Source: Eupeodes corollae (Eukaryota > Arthropoda > Insecta > Diptera > Syrphidae). Taken from it: a stretch of DNA of 64,000 bases. The DNA is taken from the NCBI RefSeq assembly GCF_945859685.1, contig NC_079148.1, forward strand, positions 48,929,946 to 48,993,945, in the 5' to 3' direction. Positions 1 through 8,900 of this stretch are shown here, one piece after another. The translations under genes were made by a program, and so were the position numbers. The notes under the pieces were generated by a model. The model was given only the letters and a program-made list of their open reading frames with translations. It was not told where the DNA came from and ran no database searches. How positions within the stretch are numbered: position 1 is the first letter of the stretch; each line of letters starts with the position of its first letter.

Positions 1-860
1 TCGTAGTTGGTAGCTTATGTGCAAGATGGCGTAAAGAGGATATAAATATGGCTTGATAACTTTTAACAATTTTCAAACTTGTTATTATAAACTGGTAGAT
101 CAATTTATGGCATTTATTTTTAATGTATAATTTTTGCTATATGTCCGCCGTGGCTACAATTTACATACTTCATTTGATAAGTCCAATTTTTACAACCTTT
201 GCAAATAATTCTTTAACTTGAATATTGAATTCGAATGCTTCAAGAGTTTTTGGTGTGTCGGCATTTACCAATGACTTAAAATAGCCCCAAAATAATTAAT
301 CTATCGCCCGATCTGAATAACCAAATTGATTTTGGAATTATTTTAATGTCCTTTATGACACGTTGGGCCATCTTCTTGAAACCAAGTGTGTTCGATGTTC
401 CTTATTTCGAAAGGAACAAGAACCGGTTATGCCCCAAGTGTGTAAACTGTACCAAACAGTCAATTTAGAAAGATTGAATGGTAATTCGTTAATGGCTTGA
501 AGATTGTCGCTCCATATACGGAATTGTACTAATTGACGATGCCATCAAACTAAAAATGATCTTCAGTCCTAAAAATCGTAAAATGGACAAAGTGCTCTAC
601 CAGCTTTGCATAGTTATTAAAAATATTACAACGCCGAAGGGAAAATTAAAAGATTGATTTTATTTATTACGTTTGTATTTATTATGCACCTATTGTTAAT
701 TTTTCTATATATTTATTATCTCCAATAATATACGTTTATCTTAATATAATATACGTTTTATGAAGATAAATGAAAACTAAACATAATTAAGTACAATATA
801 CTAATAAATAAAATATTAATAATTAACATACTACAAACCTATTTCATTTCTTCTTTACAG
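1..860 (+). other. Cdc42: Last intron of Cdc42 (partial, 5' end outside window)
   Basis: The sequence before the Cdc42 terminal exon is AT-rich and ends in a polypyrimidine tract and acceptor (ttctttacag, 851-860). No earlier Cdc42 exon was recognised, so the rest of the gene should lie left of the window. The intron contains a mariner-type relic at about 215-600. Calling the whole stretch intron is inferred from the acceptor and the exon. Confidence 0.7.
215..600 (-). mobile_element. Degenerate mariner-type transposase relic
   Basis: Read on the minus strand, this stretch shows shifted pieces of a mariner transposase: a piece resembling 'RIWSDNLQAINELP', then 'LTVWYSLHTWGITG', then 'WGYFKSLVNADTPKTLEAFE'. 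These match in order the usual mariner blocks (IWSDDNP.., LTVWCALW..GIIGP, FLWGYVK..VYADKP). Stops and frameshifts are frequent and no terminal inverted repeats were found. It is an old dead copy inside the Cdc42 intron. Confidence 0.6.
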
Positions 861-950
861 AAAGGACTTAAGAACGTATTCGATGAAGCAATACTTGCAG
901 CGTTAGAACCACCAGAACCATCAAAGAAAAGGAAGTGCAAATTCCTATAA
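861..950 (+). CDS. Cdc42: Cdc42 small GTPase, C-terminal coding exon
   Basis: After the acceptor at 860 the exon reads in phase 0 as KGLKNVFDEAILAALEPPEP, then SKKRKCKFL and a TAA stop. This is the C-terminal end of the Rho-family GTPase Cdc42: the last helix, a polybasic stretch (KKRK) and the CAAX box CKFL. In this family the CAAX cysteine is geranylgeranylated when the last residue is Leu, anchoring the protein to membranes where it controls actin and polarity. The GTP-binding part must be encoded upstream of the window. Rac and Rho are excluded because their tails after FDEA differ. The exon is only 30 codons, intact, with no sign of decay. Confidence 0.93.
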   Translation, partial: KGLKNVFDEAILAALEPPEPSKKRKCKFL

Positions 951-1143
951 TTTTAACATTTATTTATATGGTTTCACGAAACATTAAAAACAAAAAAGAA
1001 ACAACACATACACTATTTTGAAGATATTTTAATTTAAAAGCAAAAGAAAAGAGAAACCACAAAGGCAACAACAAATTAATTAAAACAAGAAGGAAAACAA
1101 AAAAAAAAAATAATATAATAATAATAAAAATTGAGAAAATAAA
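951..1143 (+). other. Cdc42: Cdc42 3' UTR with candidate polyadenylation signal
   Basis: The sequence after the stop is strongly AT-rich, with A-rich runs and an AATAAA at 1138-1143 about 190 bases downstream. That is a plausible polyadenylation signal, though other AT-rich variants nearby could serve. Confidence 0.45.
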
Positions 1144-1854
1144 CAACAAAAATGTCGCTAAATTCATAAAATATATATTTTTTATTATATGACTACGTAA
1201 AAATTAGTTGGCAAAATCACACATGAGAACAGCAGTTGTAGTTGTTATGAACTAATAACATTTTTTTTAATATCATTTACTTTTATATTATATACTGTAT
1301 TAGTTTTAGTAAATACAATTATTATTACTGGAAATGATTTTTAATATCAAATTGAAAGCAAAGATTTATTCTTTAATGTTTCTTAAGTGTTTTGTTTACA
1401 CACATGAGGTATTTAAGAATGTGAAAAAAAAATATATTAATTTTTTTGCTACATAAAAAGTATTGCATTTACTTCGAAATGTGTTTTTTTCCTATGGGTT
1501 TTTCTTAGGTGAAAATGTTATCACTCACCACATACATACCATAATCTTAGCTCACCCAAAAATAATTCAAAAATTCGATAATTCATTTCCGTTGAGCTAG
1601 ATTTGTTCAACAGTTTTTCGATTTGATTTCAAGTGAAAGTGAATTGAATAACCTAGCTGAAGGTTACATTCATAAGTCATAAGATAGTCGGAAATAATAA
1701 CTTCAAACTTTATAAAATATGTCTTCTTTCGTTGTTTTTTTAAACTTTAGACGCAATCACTTATGACATTTGATTTTGCAGTAAACAAAAAAAAGTTTAA
1801 GGAGGTTTTTGTATGAAATTTTATACTCGCAGTTTAAGGTAGCTGCTTGCCGAA
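1144..1854. other. Gene-free AT-rich stretch
   Basis: No coding potential, repeat or RNA gene was recognised. The stretch is AT-rich with homopolymer runs and may partly be Cdc42 3' UTR if a later polyadenylation site is used. Confidence 0.5.
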
Positions 1855-2310
1855 TTTACAATTGAAAATTTAGAATGAAACAACAACAACTTGTGTGTGC
1901 TACCACCAAGTTCATAGGCTGGAGTTATAGCTATTTCACGGGGACCAACCCGATCATCAGACTCCTTTAGTGGTGCTTAATCGCTTTTTATGTTCAATTT
2001 AATTTTAGAAGAACTTTTGCCCGAGCTGGGCTTGAACAAGCGATCTAGCGTGTGAGGACCGCACCCACATGAAAGTTGTAAGCCAATTACAGGTTTTTCC
2101 GTTCTATCGAACTATACTGAACCGATTAGCATTTTTCTAAGCACACACAAGTAATTGTTGTTGTTTTATTCAGGTTCCTTCTATTATCTCCTCTCTTTTT
2201 CATAAGCCAACGATTTCGATTGGATTCGTATGAGGAAGGAGATGAGGCCAAAGAGTTGACACGGGTCAAGACAAGTTGTTGTTGTTTCATTCTAAATTTT
2301 CAATTGTAAA
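1855..2310. mobile_element. Short non-autonomous element with 40-bp perfect terminal inverted repeats
   Basis: Positions 1855-1894 and 2271-2310 are exact reverse complements over 40 bases, beginning TTTACAATTGAAAATTTAG and ending in a CAACAACAAC run. The 376-bp interior has no reading frame. On the minus strand around 2030-2075 it has a stretch resembling a tRNA-type B box (TTGTTCAAGCC). No convincing target duplication flanks the repeats. The size and structure fit a MITE or small foldback element. The perfect arms suggest a young copy. Confidence 0.7.
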
Positions 2311-2399
2311 AAATTTTATTTATTTTGTGCAGTACTTAAATTATAAAGAAAGTGATAGAAAATGCAAAGAATATCATTTTTAATATTAATTGACGAGAT

Positions 2400-3420
2400 A
2401 GAACAGAGAGCACGAAATGAGCAGAGAATTAAAGGCGGAGTATAAGGGATCATTCAAAACCTTTAGAGCTACCAGAACCACTGTAAGTTTAAACAATAGA
2501 TTGACTCATACATTGTTGATACCGTTTCTATCTACAAATTCCATCGTTACTATAGAGCTAACAAACCATTGTTTAAACATTTGATGGATACGCTGTCTGA
2601 TTTCTTGCCTCAGTCAAAGAAACCTATCGCTATTCCTCCTTACATTAAGATAAGTGCGTGTTTGCGTTTCTTTGCAGAAGATGGATATCAGACAGGAGTG
2701 GGAAAAGACCATGAGGTTAGATTGGCTCAATCTTCATTTTCAGAAGTCCGTTCAAGTTTATTAGATTTCTTTGAGAAAAAATTTTGCCCGTTATGGATTA
2801 AGATGCAAATGACTCAAGAAGAAAAAGGGAAAACAAGCTTGAAGTTTTCTGAAAAACATAAAATTCCTGGAGTAATAGGATGCATAGACTGCACTCATTT
2901 TTTTCCTCACATATTTTGGCATTATCAAGCCAAACCTTAAATTATTTTATTTTTAAATAAAAACACCATTAAATTAACTAACCACTTACTTTTTTCCACT
3001 TGGCAACTGATTTTACTGGAGGCCCAATGCAGTTGAGATCATTTTCAAGATTTTTCCAAAATTTATGGATATCTTCCTTCAGTCTATTTGTAGTGAATCC
3101 ATTGGTGATATCTCGTTTTTTTCCATAAAATTAACTAAAACTACTATTTGCTTCGAATAAGAAGAATTTGACCTTAAAAAAAGTTTATTTTTTAGTTTTA
3201 TTAATTTATTTTTAGAGAATAACTTACATCGTTGTTTATTGTTTTGAATTCCCACGTAAAATAACAGGGAAAAAACCAAAAAAATTCCCATACACAAATT
3301 TTTCACAATAGGTATTTTTTTCTCTGGGAATTTTTCCCTAATTTCGAAAGATGTTCACGATACCTATTTTTCGAATATGGGAAAAAGGTCATAGGAAACA
3401 CAATTCCCGATAGCCCCAAA
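2400..3420 (+). mobile_element. Truncated PIF/Harbinger element
   Basis: This segment contains the HARBI1-like transposase fragment (2569-2940). It ends with sequence like the right ends of the Harbinger-type copies at 31.6 and 33.4 kb: a gggaat-rich tract and 'aattcccgatagcccc' near 3400-3415, matching the terminal pattern GGGCTATCGGGAATT. The left terminus was not found, so the left border is approximate. Confidence 0.55.
2569..2940 (+). pseudogene. HARBI1-like Harbinger transposase, N-terminal fragment
   Basis: The 123-codon open stretch reads as the N-terminal half of a Harbinger (HARBI1-family) DDE transposase. Recognisable blocks are 'IPPYIKISACLRFFAEDGYQ', 'TGVGKDHEV' and 'KIPGVIGCIDCTHF'. 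The last carries the first catalytic Asp of the family (normally CIDGTH; here Gly to Cys). The frame is lost straight after it, and the other two acidic catalytic residues are absent. The first codon is a TTG with no ATG in its place, another sign of decay. It cannot encode an active transposase. Confidence 0.8.
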
Positions 3421-4990
3421 TATGTCTACGTCTTTTCTTTTTTATTATAGGGAAAAGTGTTCTTGTAAGTTATTGTAATAATACTTTAAAAAAGCTTTAT
3501 TATAACTACTGCTCCTAATTTCGAACTTAATCGTATTATGGTTTCGAAGATCTATTCTGTCTTTCCCAATGTAATGTTGTGACTCGCAGTAAATCATAAC
3601 CTAATCTCCTAAATGTTTGCACGGTTTACATCACCTGTAAATCATCAATATTTGTTTACTTTGCTTGAATTTATTATGTTTCTTTAAGAATTTATTTAAA
3701 GCCAGTAAAGAAGATTTATGTTGATAATAAGCATTTTCCCAATTTCAACTCCACAAAAAGATTGTTTCCATGACGCCTAACACTTCGAAAATCACAAAGC
3801 CATAAGAGACTAACCCAACCGATCATACAAATTACTTAGCACGACATTGTAGAATATTCAAATTTTGCATAAGGAAAGGACGTGGGTGCACAAAAAATGT
3901 AATGTAAATTTCATTAAGGTGTTGGTGTGTCTATTTAAAAAATAAAAAAGGAATAACACAAATACTGCACTCATGTGGCATGGTATCCATATTCATCCCT
4001 CTTTTCAAGTATGTCTTGTACAAGGAACACTTCCGATTCTTGTATGATGAGAAAATTGAGTGGGTTTACTTGGCAAGTTTCCTGTTACTTTATTATCCAC
4101 AGTTTAATGGGTTTCAAAAAACCATTCAAAATCATTTATACGGCATACTTTCAGGATTTTGGTATTCAGATTTATTGGGTTTTCCATTGGTAAATTCAGA
4201 TTTCCTACAAAAGTTTTTTTTTTGTGGAGCATGGAACACAATTGGAACTAATTTTCGTGCTTTTGTATTATTTCAACTTCGCTGTGGAGCTGTCAAATTT
4301 CCAGCTAGAGAACTTTTTTTTCAGATCAGCAGATTTGATCCTAAATCAATTTATTTTTCTCCATGGAATGCAAAAAACAGGCGGAACTTCTGTTTTGACA
4401 AATCTAGATCAAGAATTTGGTTTATTTTACCCAAGGAAAACCCTATTAGTAAATTGATGAGTATGCTGGTGGCGCTGGTGATTTTTCTACATTTTTAACT
4501 CTACTAGAATAAGTTCTTTTAGACCACCCAGATGTTGCTTCAATCGTTCCTCTTCATGACAGTACTGAGTACTATATATTTTATATATACAATAACAGTT
4601 TAGATTCCATTGTTCAAAATAAACTCTAATCTTAAATACTTGATTTTAATCCGAGACATGTTTTTGTTTTAATTTTAGAAGATATAATGACATGTCCCTT
4701 TTTGAATTACTTTTAATTTGAATACCAGGCATGTCATTGTCATATTGAATTAAAATAATCTATTTTAAATTTCCACATAACTTGGATTTGCCGGAGGCTC
4801 AATGAGACTTTAAAGTTTAAAGAGTTACTAGGGGTAATTATGTGAAACTTCGGATAAACGAATTATCAGAATTTGAATGGTAGATTTTGTCTAAAGAAAA
4901 ATACATTTTTCACTAAATCTATCTTAAAGCTAGACATAAAACTATTTGTATGTTTTTTTTTTTTAATTTTTTTGGTATACTCCATGTTTT
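3421..4990. other. Gene-free stretch
   Basis: Apart from open frames in AT-rich DNA (longest about 170 codons at 3980-4498, rich in Phe, Tyr and Leu, no recognised motif) nothing supports a gene here. I see no terminal repeats or RNA genes. Confidence 0.5.
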
Positions 4991-4993
4991 TTT

Positions 4994-5284
4994 TCATTTT
5001 ATATTTTTGTATTGGCCGTATAAGGGCCATGTAGCAATTACCTTCACTCTGGGGTCAAGCCGACTGCTTAAAAAAAGTCGTTTCGTCAGTGCATCATTTA
5101 TGTGTCTGTCGAAATATAAATACTGATCTAACCAGATACCTAGGTACTTCACTACACTTTTGCTCCCTAATGGCTGCCCGTGAAGATCAACGATGACCAT
5201 TTTGCGCCAATTCTTGCACGTATCTCTCGTGGGCCTAGCCAACAGAGTCCGGAACAGCTCCGACTTCTGGACATTTATTTTCAA
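4994..5284 (-). pseudogene. Jockey-like LINE reverse transcriptase, 3'-part fragment
   Basis: The minus-strand frame of 96 codons reads as the region just after the catalytic core of a non-LTR reverse transcriptase. It has 'KINVQKSELFRTLLARPTRD', then 'VVKYLGIWLDQYLYFDRHI' (the conserved YLG block), then a pattern like 'SRRLDPRVKVIA'. Two frame changes are visible near the end. Without a YADD motif or tail it is a short dead fragment of a Jockey-group element. Confidence 0.75.
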
Positions 5285-5578
5285 CTTCCAGTCGTCGCAA
5301 TATCACAAAATCTATTTGAATGGAAACGTTAACCTTATAAACTCAGTCAATTCTTAATTATATTTGACATCAAATTTGAAAGCTAAATCTAAATTGATTG
5401 AAAATCCAGAGAAACTGTTTTCAGGTTTCTATCTTTCGATTAATTTCATAAATTCGAAATCTCTTCAAGTGAAATTAATAGCTAACATATATCATAGCTG
5501 TCAAAAAACAATTTTGTTGATTGCCATAATTTGTCTAATTTATTGTGTTTTTTTATCTTATTCTTGAAAACAAATAAA
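5285..5578. other. Gene-free flank of the first LTR element
   Basis: AT-rich DNA with no recognised gene. It ends at the ATAA target duplication of the LTR element. Confidence 0.5.
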
Positions 5579-5582
5579 ATAA
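5579..5582. repeat. Target-site duplication ATAA, left
   Basis: ATAA directly precedes the TGT of the left LTR and is repeated at 10808-10811 directly after the right LTR, the expected integrase footprint. Confidence 0.9.
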
Positions 5583-5849
5583 TGTAGTATAAAATTAAGG
5601 CAACTATCATTAATAATGTGTAATTCCCCTTATGTTTAGGTTTCAGAGTTTCGTAGCTAGATGTCGCACGCTGAGCGCGAAACTCTGAAACCTGAGACAT
5701 AGAAGCGAGACAAAAGGTTGTTTGGCTCGCTCTCATAAAAATTTGTATTCTAACGTCTATTCTATTCAACGGACGCGCCCAAGCCAGTCGAATTAGATTT
5801 GTAGTCTTTAAATAAGAGTTATATTTTAATAAAGAAATTATATACCACA
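5583..5849 (+). repeat. 5' LTR of copy 1
   Basis: 267 bp, from TGTAGTATAA to ATATACCACA. It contains an AATAAA (5829-5834) near its 3' end, likely the polyadenylation signal in the R region, and an AT-rich TATA-like stretch (ctttaaataag) just before it. A perfect 16-bp inverted repeat lies at 5638-5693. It matches 10541-10807, and the minus-strand LTRs at 11197-11463 and 16155-16421. Confidence 0.95.
5638..5693 (+). repeat. Perfect 16-bp hairpin inside the LTR
   Basis: AGGTTTCAGAGTTTCG (5638-5653) is exactly complementary in reverse to CGAAACTCTGAAACCT (5678-5693), with a 24-nt loop. The same hairpin is present in all four LTRs of the window. Confidence 0.9.
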
Positions 5850-5866
5850 ACGTCAGATGTGGGGTA
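5850..5866 (+). promoter_or_regulatory. Candidate primer-binding site of copy 1
   Basis: Directly after the LTR the sequence is acgtcagatgtggggta. The part GTCAGATGTGGGG resembles the complement of a tRNA-Leu 3' region but lacks the usual TGG start. This would be an offset site, as I recall for mdg3/micropia-type elements. The match is partial, so the tRNA assignment is tentative. Confidence 0.4.
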
Positions 5867-5929
5867 ATACACCAAAAGAAAACTAAATTATTGTGTATAT
5901 TACCTCTTTTTGCGGATTTAAAGCCAGCT

Positions 5930-8900
5930 ATGACAAAACTCAACAAAGCACAATTGGTTGAAGCACTTCAGAGCGCTGGAGTAGATGTGCCAGACACGGC
6001 TTCTCTAGCTCAACTTCGGGCATTGTATGAAAGTACAGTTACAGTGGCACCCCAACAACCTTCTGGTGAGTTAACTGAGAAAACTCCACCTTCTGCTGAG
6101 CTAACCGAGGAAACTCCACCTTCTGCATCTCCGAATGGAGAGAATACTTCCGAAACACTGGCCGCTTCTGATAACAGGCACAGTAATACAGCTTCTGATG
6201 TCCAAGACTTGGAAGAAGAACAAGAGCTGGCCAGACTTGAGCGTCGGAAAAAAATCCTTGAGCTAAGGAAAGAATTGGACCAGATGGAAGCGCCCACAAC
6301 ATCTTCGGTTGCACCATGGCGTGCAGTGGACTTCTCAGACATCGAAAATGCTGTTCCTGCATTCAACGGTGACGATCCATACAGCATCACTAAATGGATA
6401 GTTGACTACGAAGATGTGACCGACTCGCTGGGATGCGATGACCGATGCAAGTACTTGTCTGCACGCCGTCTCATGCAGGGAACTGCGAAAATGCTGTTAC
6501 GCACGGTCTACGTTGACAACTGGGATTCTTTGAAGCAAATACTTATCAAAGAATTCGACCATAAGATGAGCAGACAGCAGGTCTATCGTCAACTGAGTGA
6601 GAGAGTACGTCGTCAGGGCGAGCCACTTCTTCGATATGTCATATGTATGCAAGAACTTGGGTCACATGCTGAAATCGATGAGGCAGAGTTGATCGAATTC
6701 ATTATCGATGGTTTGAGGGATTCACCAGCAAATGTCTCTATTCTTTTTGCCGCCAAAACTATAGTAGAGCTCAAAAACCTCTTGCCACGATACGAAAAAA
6801 GAAGAGTTCCGAGGACTATGGTTGCTAGGGCAACAACTTCTGGAGGAAATATGGTTCCCTCAACTTCAGCATCAAACAACGAGCAGTCCAAGAGATGTTT
6901 TAATTGCTCAAAGTATGGGCACATCGCAGCAAAATGTCCAAAGGAGCAACGACCAGCTGGATCCTGTTTCAAATGTGCTGACGAGGGGCACACTTACAAA
7001 AACTGCCCTTATATTGTGAAGACCAGAGTTGGAGCCGTGAACCGGGATGCCCTACATGATGACACCAAGGAGCTGACTCAGAGTTTGGATGCTGTTCAGA
7101 TGGTGAGTGTCGCCTTTATGACAAATAAGAATAAGTGCACAAAATTTATCGATTGTTGTTCTCTTTTGGATACCGGTAGTCCGATTAGTTTCATACGAAA
7201 GTCTGTTCTGCCTGAAGAAATTAACGTTCAAGAATCATTAACGTATTCAAGATTTAAAGGATTAGGAAACATTAAACTCTTTACGTACGGTACGATTAAT
7301 TGTTATATTAATATAAAAGATAATTTAAATCTTGTTTCCCTTATGGTTATTCCAGATGAAGTAACTCCTATACCTTTACTTATTGGTCGTGATCTCCTTG
7401 AAATCTTTAATATAAAACTTAACATGAACTGTAATAAAGTTAATATAACTTCTGAGCAGTGTCAAAATGAAATTTGTTCGAATAAAGTTTTTCTTTCTAA
7501 CCAATTGTATATGTGCACTTATTCTGATGAAAAAACCGAACCTTCAGAGTGTAGTCATTATAAGAACAACATAAATGATGTTTTTGGGAGCAGCGTATTA
7601 GCCGGTGAATTAAAGATACAACCTAAAGAACTTAGTGATTGCTTCAAAGACAAGTTGAATACATTTGATCATGATCGGATTAAGCTTAAAGACGATCTTG
7701 ATGTGAAGAGAGAATACAATAATGTTGAGGTAGATAGTGATTTATTTGGCTGCCATGCTTTTGAGATTATATGGGATAGAAAAGATTATATAGATATTGA
7801 TTCAAATCTTAGTTTAGACATTTCAAAAACTATTAAAAATATAGTATCTCAAAATTATTTGAATTTTGATAAAACTATGGTTTCACCAAAGGATTTTGAG
7901 ATGCACATTAGACTTACATCTGATATTCCTGTTTGTTTTGCTCCGCGAAGGCTATCAGTCTCAGAAAAAGGTACTGTGAGTGAAATAATAAAAGACCTAT
8001 TGGAAAAACGAATTATTCAGCCAAGTAGTTCTCCGTATGCTGCACCAATAGTTTTAGTTAAGAAAAAATCTGGTGAAACCAGAATGTGTATAGACTATCG
8101 AGCATTGAACAAACGTACAGTAAGAGATCCTCATCCAATACCATTGATAGACGATTGCATTGAATACCTGGAGGGGAAGAAGGTTATGACCTTATTAGAC
8201 CTTAAGAGTGGGTTTTACCAGGTAAAGGTAGCAGCAGATTCAACACAATTAACATCTTTCGTAACCCCGAACGGTCAATGGGAATTTCTTAAAATGCCTT
8301 TCGGCCTTAAGAATGCGCCCAGTGTTTTTCAGAGATTCATAATTCAAATTTTTCGTGAATTTATAGACAGAGGAGATATAGTTGTCTACCTAGATGATAT
8401 ATTAATTGCTAGTAAAACTATTACTGAACATTTTGAGATACTTACTAAAATTTTATGTTGTGTAGCGAAGAATGGGTTGGAGCTCAACTTGTCAAAATGT
8501 CGCTTTGCATATTCGAAACTTGATTACTTAGGGTTTAAAGTAACGGAACATGGCATCCAACCTAGTGATTCCCATATTCGAGCGATTGCTCAATATCCTG
8601 TGCCTAAAGACAGAAAGAAATTGCATTCATTTTTAGGACTTTGTTCATACTTTCGCAGGTTTGTCGAATCCTTTTCAAGAATAGCAAGACCTCTTTATAA
8701 TTTATTAAAAGCTGAAACTCCTTTTAGATTTACTTCCGAATGCGAAGATGTTTTTCAGACTTTAAAGGAACGGTTAACATCTCCACCTGTATTGGCAATC
8801 TATAGTCCAAGGAAAGAAACAGAACTGCATTGCGATGCAAGTTCATTAGGGTATGGTGCAGTTCTACTCCAACGACAAGAAGATGATAAATTACATCCGG

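Noticed and set aside
3980..4498. Open frame of about 170 codons and overlapping frames
   Set aside because: Composition is Phe/Tyr/Leu-rich as expected from AT-rich DNA, two overlapping frames are equally open, and no motif or splice context supports a gene.
6010..6390. Antisense frame opposite gag (and its mirror at 15614-15994)
   Set aside because: It is the shadow of the intact gag-pol frame and has no motif of its own.
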